DNA of 64,000 nucleotides, from positions 9,865,001-9,929,000 of the forward strand of contig CM037463.1 in the NCBI GenBank assembly GCA_021014325.1, written 5' to 3'. Origin of the DNA: Plazaster borealis. Lineage: Eukaryota > Echinodermata > Asteroidea > Forcipulatida > Labidiasteridae. Below the pieces are notes generated by a model, which saw only the letters and a program-made list of their open reading frames with translations, did no database searches and was not told where the DNA came from. Of this stretch, positions 43,371 to 56,575 are shown in pieces; within the stretch, counting starts at the first letter, position 1, and each line of letters opens with the position of its first letter. The position numbers and the translations under genes are program-made.

Positions 43371-45975
43371 TTGATTTTATCCCATTTGAGCCCATATGGA
43401 AAAAGCGAGACAATTACATCTTGTGATTTTATCAAGTTATGCCCATTTTGGACACAAATTGCGAGGCTTACCCCCTTGTGATTTTATCCGATTTGAGGCT
43501 ATTTTTGAAAAAAAATGCAAGGCTTACCCCTTACATTTTTATCCCATTTTAGCCTAATTTGCACAAAAATGAAGGTCTTACCCCTTGTGCTGTTATCCCA
43601 TTTTAGCCCAATTTGCACAAAAATGCAAGGCTTACCCCTTGTGATTTTATTAAATGTCAGCTCATTTTTAACAAAAAACGCTAGGCTTACCCCCATATGA
43701 TTTTATACGATAAAAACCTATTTTTGACAACAATGCAAGGCTTATACCCCATGTGATTTTAACAAATTTCAGCCTTTTTATTTTCTCAAAAAATGAAAGG
43801 CTTACCCCTTGTTATTTTATCCGATTTTAGCCCAATTTCGACAAATTTGCAAGGCTTACCCCCTTGTGATTTTATCAAATTTCAGCCCATTTTCGACTAA
43901 AAATGTAAGGCTTACCGCTTGTTATTTTATCCCATTTGAGCCCAATTTGCACAAAAATGCAAGGCTTACCCCTTGTGTTGTTATCCCATTTGAGCCCAAT
44001 TTCGACAAATCGCAGGGCTTACCCCTTGTGATTTTATACGATTACAGCAAATTTTCGACAAAAATGCAAGGCTTATACCCCTTGTGATTTTATCCGATTT
44101 TAGCAAAATTTCGACAAAATGCAAGGCTTACCCCATGTGATTTTATCAAATTTCAGCCCATTTTTGGCCAAAATGCAAGGCTTCGGCCTACCCCTTGTGA
44201 TTTTATCCGATATCAGCCATTTTTTGACAAAAATGCAAAGCTTACCCCTTGTGATTTTATCCGATATCAGCCATTCTTCATAAAAAACGAGGCTTACCCC
44301 TTGTGATTATTTTTATCAGATATTAGCCCATTTTGACAAAGACAAAAATGCAAGGCTTACCCCTTGTGATTTTGTCCGATTTTAGCCCATTTTTGACTTA
44401 AAATGTAAGGCTTACCCCTTGTGTTTTTATCCGATTTTAGCCAAATTTCGACAAAAATGCAGGGCTTACCCCTTGTGCTTTTATCGGATATCAGCCCATT
44501 TTTGACAAAAATGCAAGGCTCAACCCTTGTTATTTTATCCGATATCAGCCCATTTTTGACAAAAATGCAAGGCTCAACCATTGTTATTTTATCCGATTTT
44601 AGCCAAATTTCGACAAAAATGCAAGGCTTTAATACCCCTTGTGACTTCATCCGATATCAGCCAAATTTCGACAAAGGTGCAAAGGCTTACCCCTTGTGAT
44701 TTTATCAAATTTCAGCCCATTTTTGACAAAAATGCTAGGCTTACCCCTTGTGATTTTATCCGATATATCAGCCCATTTTTGACAAAAATGCAAGGCTTAC
44801 CCCTTGTGATTTTTATCCGATATCAGCCATTATTAACAAAAAACAAGGCCTACCCCTTGTGATTTTATCGGATTTTAGCCCCTTTTTGACAAAAATGTAA
44901 GGCTTATTCCTTGTGGTTTTTTTTCCCATTTTAGCCAAATTTGCACAAAAATGCAAGGCTGACTTGTGATTTTATCAAATTTCAGCTCTTTTTTGACAAA
45001 AACGCTAGGGCTACCCCCTTATAATTTTATACGATTAAAGCCAAGTTTTGACAAAAATGCAAGTCTTATACCCCTTGTGATTTTATCCCATTTAAGCCCA
45101 TTTTTGATAAAAACGCTTGGGCTACCCCTTATGATTTTATACGATTAAAGCCAATTTTTGACAAGTCTTATACCCCCTTGTGATTTTATTAAGCCCATTT
45201 TTGACTGAAAATGTAAGGCTTACCCCTTGTTATTTTATTCGATTTTAGCCCAATTTCGACAAAATTGCAAGGCTTAGGCCTACCCCTTGTGTTGTAATCC
45301 CATTTCAGCCCAATTTCGACAAAAATGCAAGGCTTATCCCTTGTGATTTTATCCCATTTCAGCCCAATTTCGACAAAAATGCAAGGCTTACCCCTTGAGA
45401 TTTAACAAATTTCAGCCCATTTTTGACATAAAATGGAACATTCACCCCTTGTTGTTTTATCCGATTTTTAAGCCCGATTTCGAAAAAAATTGCAAGGCCT
45501 ACCCCTTGTGATTGTATCCAGTATCAGGCCATTCTTCACAAAAAACAAGGCTTACCCCTAAGGCTTACAGGTTTTACCCCAATTTCGACAAAAATGCAAG
45601 GCTTACCCCTTGTGATTTTATCAGAATTTTGCCTATTTTTAATTAAATATCTAAGGCTTACCCCTTGTTATTTTATCCGATTGTAGCCCTTCGACAAAAT
45701 TGCAAGGCTTACCTCTTGTGATTTTATCAGATTTTAACCTATGCAATTTCGACAAAAATGCAAGGCTTACCCCTTGTAATTTTATTAAATTATGCCCATT
45801 TTCCACAAAAATGCGAGGCTTACCCCTTGTGATTTTTTCAAAATTCAGCTCATTCTCGACTAAAAATGTAAGGCTTACCCCTTGTTATTTTTATCACATT
45901 TTAGCCCGATTTCCACAAAAACGAAAGCCTTGTGATTTTATCAATTTCAGCTCATTTTTTAAAAATAGCGCAAGG
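43371..45975 (+). repeat. 54-bp satellite, array alpha-2
   Basis: Matches alpha-1 monomer by monomer but lacks about one monomer near 44030 (present at 34680-34735 and 53110-53165) and the extra unit seen in alpha-1 at 36125-36180. Confidence 0.9.
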
Positions 45976-46462
45976 CTTTAAAACCTAAGTTGCGACCTTT
46001 TGCTGTAAAATGATGCAGAATGGGCACTACTGATGCCTTTTTATATTACTTTACCCAGGATTGCAGCTAAATTTGCAAAAATATTGCCTTTTGTAAATTA
46101 CGTACGAAATCGAAAAAATCTCAAGGGGTAAGACTGGCATTTTAACGAATTTAGGTCTGATTTAAAGGTGTGATTTTATGCTGTAAAATGATGCATTGGG
46201 CAATACCGGTACTTTTTCATTAAATCTGGCCCAAGACTTTAGCTCAACTGGAAGAAATATTGACACTTCATAATCGCAAGAAGCACGGCAATTTTATCCA
46301 TTTGCTTTTTGATATAATTCACAAGGGGGTAAAGCCTTGCAATTTTGTCGAATTCGACTGTTTTTATTCTGTTATTTTTTATAAATGACAAATTTTGACT
46401 AAATTGCATGTCTTCCCTCCCCCTTGTCATTGTATAAAAAAAACGGTCGAAATACTTGGTAT
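45976..46462 (-). repeat. Spacer before S4 (B type, long)
   Basis: Near-copy of 36791-37275, ending ACTTGGTATATAGATTG. Confidence 0.7.
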
Positions 46463-46974
46463 ATAGATTGTTAAAAATAGTTAAAATAAAGTAAATTTGT
46501 CCAGAAAGTTAGTCGGAGTGACGACCAGGCGTTCAGGGGACTCAAAGTCTGGTCGAACCAGCATGGTGATCACCCATATAGTTCCTTTCTGGGATTGGCT
46601 AGTCCCGGTCCCTCCTTTGGCTTTCCGACCCGGAATATTCACCCTACCTATTTTGGGGAGAGACATGACGGAACCCCAATCCATTACAGCGGCCAACAGT
46701 AAAAGTCATGTCCCTTTTGGTACGGGTAGGATTCGAACCGGGTCTCCCAGCTCTGGACTGCACGCAATTGAACAATCCAGTGCACCGCAGCCGCAGTGCC
46801 CGTTGGTGTTTGGAGGTGGTTTTAAATACTACTTAAATGATTCACTGCGTCCAAGCAAAATAGAAAAAAGACACAACTGGGAATTGAACCCGGGTCTCGT
46901 GGCTCCCAGTCCAACACGTAGTTCATCTAGCTACGGCGCCACCTGCTTCTCCAAAAGAATAATTATAGTAAAAC
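46463..46974 (-). repeat. Block S4 (B type)
   Basis: Near-copy of S2, with both tRNA-like parts and the CACGTAGTTCATC signature. Confidence 0.8.
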
Positions 46975-47449
46975 CAAATTTTAAAAAACCCAATTTAACA
47001 CACAACTATAGACGGAATTATTAACATAATTGTTTCATTTATTTAAACTCAGAGGTTTATTTCCTCTAGGGGAAATAATATATTTATTCAACATTATTTT
47101 ACTGACAACACATTTGGAGTCATAATGATTTCAGCTAAATTTGCGGAAATATTGACATTTGAAAAAAGGGGGTAAGCCCAGCGTTTTCATTAATTGGGCC
47201 GAGCTTTCAGCTGTGATTTTATGCCGTAAAATGGTGCATTAGGCCGTAATATTTAACTTGACCCATGATTTCAGCTAAATTTGCAGAAATATTGATATTT
47301 GAAAATTAGGCAAAAAATTGAAAAAGTCATAAGGGGTAAGTCCAGCATTGTTATCATTTTTTGGCCCATTTTGAAGTTGCGATTTTTGGCTCTTAAATGA
47401 TGCAATAGGCTCTTGTGATGCCTTTTTATTTAACTCAACAAATGCAAGG
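46975..47449. repeat. B-type flank 2
   Basis: Near-copy of 37788-38262. Confidence 0.75.
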
Positions 47450-50215
47450 CTTACCCCTTGTGATTTTATCCGATATCCGCCCACTTTTGACAAAAATGCA
47501 AGGCTTAACCCTTGTTATTTTATCTGCTTTTAGCCAAATTTCGACAAAAATGCAAGGCTTAGGCCTACCCCTTGTGATTTTATCAAATTTCAGCCCATGT
47601 TTGGCAAAAATGCAAAGCTTACCCCTTGTGATTTTATCCCATATCAGCTCATTTTTGACAAAAATGCAAGGCTTACCCCTTGTGATTTTATCCGATATCA
47701 TCCCATTTTTGACAAAAATACAAGGCTTACCCCTTGTGATTTGATCAGATATTAGCCAAATTTCGACAAAAATGCAAGGCTAACCCTTTGTGATTTTATC
47801 CGATATCAGCCATTCTTTACAAAAAACGAGGCTTGTGATTTTAACAGATTTTAGCCCATTTTTGACTTAAAATGCAAGGCTTACCCCTTGTGATTTGATC
47901 AGATATTAGCCAAATTTCGACAAAAATGCAAGGCTTACCCCTTGTGATTTGATCAGATATTAGCCAAATTTCGACAAAAATGCAAGGCTTACCCCTTGTG
48001 ATTTGATCAGATATTAGCCAAATTTCGACAAAAATGCAAGGCTTACCCGTTGTGATTTGATCAGATAGTAGCCAAATTTCGACAAAAATGCAAGCTTTAC
48101 CCCTTGTGATTTGATCAGATAGTAGCCAAATTTCGACAAAAATGCAAGGCTTACCCCTTGTGATTTGATCAGATATTAGCTCATTTTCGACAAAAATGCA
48201 AGGCTTACCCCTTGTGATTTGATCAGATATTAGCCAAAGTTCGACAAAAATGCAAGGCTTACCCCTTGTGATTTTATCCGATATCAGCCAACTTTCGACA
48301 AAAGTGCAAGGCTAACCCCTTGTGATTTTATCAAATTTCAGCCCATGTTTGGCAAAAATGCAAAGCTTACCCCTTGTGATTTTATCCCATAGCAGCCCAT
48401 TTTTGACAAAAATGCAAGGCTTAGGCCTACCCCTTGTGATTTTATCCGATATCAGCCCATTTTTGACAAAAATGCAAGGCTTACCCCTTGTGATTTTATC
48501 CGATATCAGCCCATTTTTGACAAAAATACAAGGCTTACCCCTTGTGATTTGATCAGATATTAGCCAAATTTCGACAAAAATGCAAGGCTTACCCCTTGTT
48601 ATTTTATCCGATTTTAGCCAAATTTCGACAAAAATGCAAGGCTTACCCCTTGTGATTTGATCAGATATTAGCCAAATTTCGACAAAAATGCAAGGCTTAC
48701 CCCTTGTGATTTGATCAGATATTAGCCAAATTTCGACAAAAATGAGGCCTACCCCTTGTGATTTTATCAGATTTTAGCCCATTTTTGACTTAAATGTAAG
48801 GCTTAACCCTTGTTATTTTATCCGATTTTAGCCAAATTTCGACAAAAATGCAAGGCTTACCCCTTATGATTTTTTTCAGATTTTAGCCAAATTTCGACAA
48901 AAGAGCAAGGCTAACCCCTTGTGATTTCATCACATTTCAGCCCATGTTTGGCAAAAATGCAAGGCTTACCTCTTGTAATTTTATCCGATATTAGCCAAAT
49001 TTCAACAAAAATGCAAGGTTAACCCCTTGTGATTTTATCAAATTTCAGCCCATTTTTGGCAAAAATGCAAGGCTAACCGCTTGTGATTTTATCAGATTTT
49101 AGCCCATGTTTGGCAAAAATGCAAGAATGCAAAAATGCTTACCCCTTGTGATTTTATCCGATATATCAGCCCACTTTTGTCAAAAATGCAAGGCTTATCC
49201 CTTGTGATTTTATCCGATATCAGCCATTCTTCACAAAAAACGAGGCTTACCCCTTGTGATTTTATCAGATTTAAGCCCATTTTTGACTTAAAATGCAAGG
49301 CTTACCCCTTGTGACTTTATCCGATATCAGCTCACTTTTGTCAAAAAATGCAAGGCTTACCCCGTATGATTTTAACCGATATCAGCCCACTTTTGTCAAA
49401 AATGCAAGGCTTACCCCTTGTGATTTTATCCGATATCAGCCCACTTTTGTCAAAAATGCAAGGCTTACCCCTTGTGATTTTATCCGATATCAGCCCACTT
49501 TTGTCAAAAATGCAATGCTTACCCCTTGTGATTTTATCCGATATCAGCCCACTTTTGTCAAAAATGCAAGGCTTACCCCTTGTGATTTTATCCCATATCA
49601 GCCCATTGTTGACAAAAATGCAAGGCTTATCCCTTGTGATTTTGTCCGATATCAGCCCATTTTTGACAAAAATGCAAGCCCCCTTGTGATTTTATCCGAT
49701 TTTAGCCTATTTTTGACTTAAAATGTAAGGCTTACCCCTTGTTATTTTATCAGATTTTAGCCTATTTTTGACTTAAAATGCAAGGCTTACCCCTTGTGAT
49801 TTTATCCGATATCAGCCAAATTTCGACAAAAATGCAAGGCTTACCCCTTGTGATTTTATCAAATTTCAGCCCATTTTTGATTAAATATCTGATGCTTACC
49901 CATTTTGATTTCATCCGATTTTAGCCCTTCGACAAAATTGCGAGGTCTACCCCTTGAGATTTTATCAGATTTTAACCTATGCAATTTCGACAAAAATGCA
50001 AGGCTTACCCCTAATTATTTTATTAAATTATGCCCTTTTTCGACAAAAATGCGAGGCTTACCCCTTGTGATTTTTTCAAAATTCAGCTCATTCTCGACTA
50101 AAAATGTAAGGTTTACCCCTTGTTATTTTTATCACATTTTAGCCCGATTTCCACAAAAACGAAAGCCTTGTGATTTTATCAATTTCAGCTCATTTTTGAA
50201 AATAACGCATCGCTT
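47450..50215 (+). repeat. 54-bp satellite, array beta-2
   Basis: Near-copy of beta-1. The exact-54 run is one monomer shorter (113-codon frame at 49348-49689), and the GATTTGATCAGATATTAGCC run after 48650 also has fewer units. Confidence 0.9.
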
Positions 50216-50625
50216 TAAAACCTAAGTTGCGTCCTTTTGCTGTAAAATGATGCAGAATGGGCACTATTGATGCCTTTTTATATAACTTTACCCAGGATTG
50301 CAGCTAAATTTGCAAAAATATTGCCTTTTGTAAACTATGTACGAAATCGAAAAAATCTCAAGGGGTAAGTCTGGCATTTTAACGGATTTAGGTTCGATTT
50401 AAAGGTGTGATTTTATGCTGTAAAATGATGCATTGGGCAATACCGGTACTTTTTCATTAAATCTGGCCATAATCGCAAGAAGCACGGCAATTTTATCCAT
50501 TTGCTTTTTGATATAATTCACAAGGGGGTAAAGCCTTGCAATTTTGTCGATTTTGACTGTTTTTATTCTGTTATTTTTTATAAATCACAAATTTTGACTA
50601 AATTGAATGTCTTCCCTCCCCCAAT
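50216..50625 (-). repeat. Spacer before S5 (A type)
   Basis: Near-copy of 41136-41543, including the 45-bp deletion. Confidence 0.7.
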
Positions 50626-51136
50626 ATAGATTGTTAAAAATAGTTAAAATAAAGTAAATTTGTCCAGAAAGTTAGTCGGAGTGACGACCAGGCGTTCAGG
50701 GGACTCAAAGTCTGGTCGAACCAGCATGGTGATCACCCATATAGTTCCTTTCTGGGATTGGCTAGTCCCGGTCCCTCCTTTGGCTTTCCGACCCGGAATA
50801 TTCACCCTACCTATTTTGGGGAGAGACATGACGGAACCCCAATCCATTACAGCGGCCAACAGTAAAAGTCATGTCCCTTTTGGTACGGGTAGGATTCGAA
50901 CCGGGTCTCCCAGCTCTGGACTGCACGCAATTGAACAATCCAGTGCACCGCAGCCGCAGTGCCCGTTGGTGTTTGGAGGTGGTTTTAAATACTACTTAAA
51001 TGATTCACTGCGTCCAAGCAAAATAGAAAAAAGACACAACTGGGAATTGAACCCGGGTCTCGTGGCTCCCAGTCCAACACGTATTTCATCTAGCTACGGC
51101 GCCACCTGCTTCTCCAAAAGAATAATTATAGTAAAA
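50626..51136 (-). repeat. Block S5 (A type)
   Basis: Near-copy of S3, with CACGTATTTCATC and both tRNA-like parts. Confidence 0.8.
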
Positions 51137-52448
51137 TGTTAATCCCACGCCGTCTTTTGTATACACGCATAAGGAATGGGCGCCTCCCAGATGGGCGGAA
51201 GCACCGACGAAGAAACTTCAAGATTCCGTACGCAAATGTATTCAAATAGCCACTTTGTCAATGTGATCTGATTAAATGGCCTACAGACTGCAGTTCTATT
51301 CCCTCAGATTATGAACAAGCCAATTTATCATCCGGACAACATTTTTAGGGCCGCCCCCCCTCATGTTTTCAGCATGTTTTATCAATTTTGGGCCCATTTT
51401 GAAGTTGCGATTTTTGGCTCTTGAATGATGCATGCAGTGGGCTCTTCTGATGCCTTTTTATTCAACTTGACCAAGGATATAAGCTTTATTTTGAGAAATA
51501 TTGACAGTTGATATTAGGCAAAAAAATTGAGCAAGTCATAAGGGGCAAGTCCAGAATGTTTATAATTTTTGAGCCAATTTTGAACTTGTAATTTTTGGCT
51601 CTAAAATGATGCAGTAGGCTCTTCTGATGCCTTTTTATTTAACTTGACCTAGGATATATAGCTTTATTTTGAAAAAATATTGATAGTTGAAAAATAGGCA
51701 AAAAATTTAACAAATGAAAGGCGTAAGGGGTACGGTCCAGCTTTTTTTATCAAATCTGGGCCAAAAATCTTTACAATCCTTAATATTTCAACAAACATTT
51801 TAAAATGCACTACGTCTTGTCAAGCAATGTCTAGTCAGAGTTTTTATCAAATTTACTGGGGCAAAGAATTGAAATATGACTTTACGTCCTACTGATGCCT
51901 TTGTATTTAACTTGACTACATCAGTAATTCGTTTCAAACTTTATAATTGTAACTTGATGTAAAGGTAATAGACCCCTCTCATGAAATTTGTAAATTGCGC
52001 ATCGCGTGTGCGCACTAATGCCAATGGTTGGCAAAACGAGAGAACATTGCGCCTTTTTGTATGGGAATGATGGTGGTGTGACGTATACACATTATGTGCG
52101 TCTGCTTAGTGCAATGTGGCACATACGCATTTGTGCGTCTGCCTAGTGCTAAACTCATCATGTTGTTTCAGCGTTTGCCAACCAATAGTGTCTGTACGCG
52201 CAGGCGTGAATGTCATTAGCATATCTCGTGGGAAGGGCTAAGATTTGAAATGTAAAAGGAAAACAAATGGAATTGATTATAATACAATTCGGCTGACCTG
52301 GTCTTGGCCTTATAGTTCCCTAAAGACTTCAAGATTTTCCCATGAAAATGCCCTTTACAAAATAAAAATGGCCTTGCCCTCTCCAGACAAAACTCCAGGC
52401 CTGTACAATCAGATTGTCTTGCACAAAAACAACCCCACCAATTCCCTT
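51137..52448. repeat. A-type flank 3
   Basis: Near-copy of the other A flanks, with the MITE at 51973-52238. The G/C hairpin has lost bases (AGGGCCGCCCCCC near 51346). Confidence 0.75.
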
Positions 52449-55100
52449 TTGATTTTATCCCATTTGAGCCCATATGGAAAAAGCGAGACAATTACATCTT
52501 GTGATTTTATCAAGTTATGCCCATTTTGGACACAAATTGCGAGGCTTGCCCCCTTGTGATTTTATCCGATTTGAGGCTATTTTTGAAAAAAAATGCAAGG
52601 CTTACCCCTTACATTTTTATCCCATTTTAGCCTAATTTGCACAAAAATGAAGGTCTTACCCCTTGTGCTGTTATCCCATTTTAGCCCAATTTGCACAAAA
52701 ATGCAAGGCTTACCCCTTGTGATTTTATTAAATGTCAGCTCATTTTTAACAAAAAACGCTAGGCTTACCCCCATATGATTTTATACGATAAAAACCTATT
52801 TTTGACAACAATGCAAGGCTTATACCCCATGTGATTTTAACAAATTTCAGCCTTTTTATTTTCTCAAAAATGAAAGGCTTACCCCTTGTTATTTTATCCG
52901 ATTTTAGCCCAATTTCGACAAATTTGCAAGGCTTACCCCCTAGTGATTTTATCAAATTTCAGCCCATTTTCGACTAAAAATGTAAGGCTTACCGCTTGTT
53001 ATTTTATCCCATTTGAGCCCAATTTGCACAAAAATGCAAGGCTTACCCCTTGTGTTGTTATCCCATTTGAGCCCAATTTCGACAAATCGCAGGGCTTACC
53101 CCTTGTGATTTTATCAAATTTAGAACATTTTTGACAAAAACGCTAGGCTTACCCCTTATGATTTTATACGATTACAGCAAATTTTCGACAAAAATGCAAG
53201 GCTTATACCCCTTGTGATTTTATCCGATTTTAGCAAAATTTCGACAAAATGCAAGGCTTACCCCATGTGATTTTATCAAATTTCAGCCCATTTTTGGCCA
53301 AAATGCAAGGCTTCGGCCTACCCCTTGTGATTTTATCCGATATCAGCCATTTTTTGACAAAAATGCAAAGCTTACCCCTTGTGATTTTATCCGATATCAG
53401 CCATTCTTCATAAAAAACGAGGCTTACCCCTTGTGATTATTTTTATCAGATATTAGCCCATTTTTGGCAAAAATGCAAGGCTTACCCCTTGTGATTTTGT
53501 CCGATTTTAGCCCATTTTTGACTTAAAATGTAAGGCTTACCCCTTGTGTTTTTATCCGATTTTAGCCAAATTTCGACAAAAATGCAGGGCTTACCCCTTG
53601 TGCTTTTATCGGATATCAGCCCATTTTTGACAAAAATGCAAGGCTCAACCCTTGTTATTTTATCCGATATCAGCCCATTTTTGACAAAAATGCAAGGCTC
53701 AACCATTGTTATTTTATCCGATTTTAGCCAAATTTCGACAAAAATGCAAGGCTTTAATACCCCTTGTGACTTCATCCGATATCAGCCAAATTTCGACAAA
53801 GGTGCAAAGGCTTACCCCTTGTGATTTTATCAAATTTCAGCCCATTTTTGACAAAAATGCTAGGCTTACCCCTTGTGATTTTATCCGATATATCAGCCCA
53901 TTTTTGACAAAAATGCAAGGCTTACCCCTTGTGATTTTTATCCGATATCAGCCATTATTAACAAAAAACAAGGCCTACCCCTTGTGATTTTATCGGATTT
54001 TAGCCCCTTTTTGACAAAAATGTAAGGCTTATTCCTTGTGGTTTTTTTTCCCATTTTAGCCAAATTTGCACAAAAATGCAAGGCTGACTTGTGATTTTAT
54101 CAAATTTCAGCTCTTTTTTGACAAAAACGCTAGGGCTACCCCCTTATAATTTTATACGATTAAAGCCAAGTTTTGACAAAAATGCAAGTCTTATACCCCT
54201 TGTGATTTTATCCCATTTAAGCCCATTTTTGATAAAAACGCTTGGGCTACCCCTTATGATTTTATACGATTAAAGCCAATTTTTGACAAGTCTTATACCC
54301 CTTGTGATTTTATTAAGCCCATTTTTGACTGAAAATGTAAGGCTTACCCCTTGTTATTTTATTCGATTTTAGCCCAATTTCGACAAAATTGCAAGGCTTA
54401 GGCCTACCCCTTGTGTTGTAATCCCATTTCAGCCCAATTTCGACAAAAATGCAAGGCTTATCCCTTGTGATTTTATCCCATTTCAGCCCAATTTCGACAA
54501 AAATGCAAGGCTTACCCCTTGAGATTTAACAAATTTCAGCCCATTTTTGACATAAAATGGAACATTCACCCCTTGTTGTTTTATCCGATTTTTAAGCCCG
54601 ATTTCGAAAAAAATTGCAAGGCCTACCCCTTGTGATTGTATCCAGTATCAGCCCATTCTTCACAAAAAACAAGGCTTACCCCTAAGGCTTACAGGTTTTA
54701 CCCCAATTTCGACAAAAATGCAAGGCTTACCCCTTGTGATTTTATCAGAATTTAGCCTATTTTTAATTAAATATCTAAGGCTTACCCCTTGTTATTTTAT
54801 CCGATTGTAGCCCTTCGACAAAATTGCAAGGCTTACCTCTTGTGATTTTATCAGATTTTAACCTATGCAATTTCGACAAAAATGCAAGGCTTACCCCTTG
54901 TAATTTTATTAAATTATGCCCATTTTCCACAAAAATGCGAGGCTTACCCCTTGTGATTTTTTCAAAATTCAGCTCATTCTCGACTAAAAATGTAAGGCTT
55001 ACCCCTTGTTATTTTTTATCACATTTTAGCCCGATTTCCACAAAAACGAAAGCCTTGTGATTTTATCAATTTCAGCTCATTTTTTAAAAATAGCGCAAGG
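52449..55100 (+). repeat. 54-bp satellite, array alpha-3
   Basis: Near-copy of alpha-1 and alpha-2. It keeps the monomer at 53110-53165 that alpha-2 lacks and lacks the extra one of alpha-1. Confidence 0.9.
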
Positions 55101-55586
55101 CTTTAAAACCTAAGTTGCGACCTTTTGCTGTAAAATGATGCAGAATGGGCACTACTGATGCCTTTTTATATTACTTTACCCAGGATTGCAGCTAAATTTG
55201 CAAAAATATTGCCTTTTGTAAATTATGTACGAAATCGAAAAAATCTCAAGGGGTAAGACTGGCATTTTAACGAATTTAGGTCTGATTTAAAGGTGTGATT
55301 TTATGCTGTAAAATGATGCATTGGGCAATACTGGTACTTTTTCATTAAATCTGGCCCAAGACTTTAGCTCAACTGGAAGAAATATTGACACTTCATAATC
55401 GCAAGAAGCACGGCAATTTTATCCATTTGCTTTTTGATATAATTCACAAGGGGGTAAAGCCTTGCAATTTTGTCGAATTCGACTGTTTTTATTCTGTTAT
55501 TTTTTATAAATGACAAATTTTGACTAAATTGCATGTCTTCCCTCCCCCTTGTCATTGTATAAAAAAACGGTCGAAATACTTGGTAT
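55101..55586 (-). repeat. Spacer before S6 (B type, long)
   Basis: Near-copy of 36791-37275 and 45976-46462. Confidence 0.7.
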
Positions 55587-56098
55587 ATAGATTGTTAAAA
55601 ATAGTTAAAATAAAGTAAATTTGTCCAGAAAGTTAGTCGGAGTGACGACCAGGCGTTCAGGGGACTCAAAGTCTGGTCGGACCAGCATGGTGATCACCCA
55701 TATAGTTCCTTTCTGGGATTGGCTAGTCCCGGTCCCTCCTTTGGCTTTCCGACCCGGAATATTCACCCTACCTATTTTGGGGAGAGACATGACGGAACCC
55801 CAATCCATTACAGCGGCCAACAGTAAAAGTCATGTCCCTTTTGGTACGGGTAGGATTCGAACCGGGTCTCCCAGCTCTGGACTGCACGCAATTGAACAAT
55901 CCAGTGCACCGCAGCCGCAGTGCCCGTTGGTGTTTGGAGGTGGTTTTAAATACTACTTAAATGATTCACTGCGTCCAAGCAAAATAGAAAAAAGACACAA
56001 CTGGGAATTGAACCCGGGTCTCGTGGCTCCCAGTCCAACACGTAGTTCATCTAGCTACAGCGCCACCTGCTTCTCCAAAAGAATAATTATAGTAAAAC
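55587..56098 (-). repeat. Block S6 (B type)
   Basis: Near-copy of S2 and S4. Private changes are GGTCGGACC near 55676 and CTACAGCGCC near 56056; the latter is shared only with S7. Confidence 0.8.
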
Positions 56099-56575
56099 CA
56101 AATTTAAAAAAAACCCAATTTAACACACAACTATAGACGGAATTATTAACATAATTGTTTAATTTATTTAAACTCAGAGGTTTATTTCCTCTAGGGGAAA
56201 TAATATATTTATTCAACATTATTTTACTGACAACACATTTGGAGTCATAATGATTTCAGCTAAATTTGCGGAAATATTGACATTTGAAAAAAGGGGGTAA
56301 GCCCAGCGTTTTCATTAATTGGGCCGAGCTTTCAGCTGTGATTTTATGCCGTAAAATGGTGCATTAGGCCGTAATATTTAACTTGACCCATGATTTCAGC
56401 TAAATTTGCAGAAATATTGATATTTGAAAATTAGGCAAAAAATTGAAAAAGTCATAAGGGGTAAGTCCAGCATTGTTATCATTTTTTGGCCCATTTTGAA
56501 GTTGCGATTTTTGGCTCTTAAATGATGCAATAGGCTCTTGTGATGCCTTTTTATTTAACTCAACAAATGCAAGGC
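56099..56575. repeat. B-type flank 3
   Basis: Near-copy of 37788-38262. Confidence 0.75.
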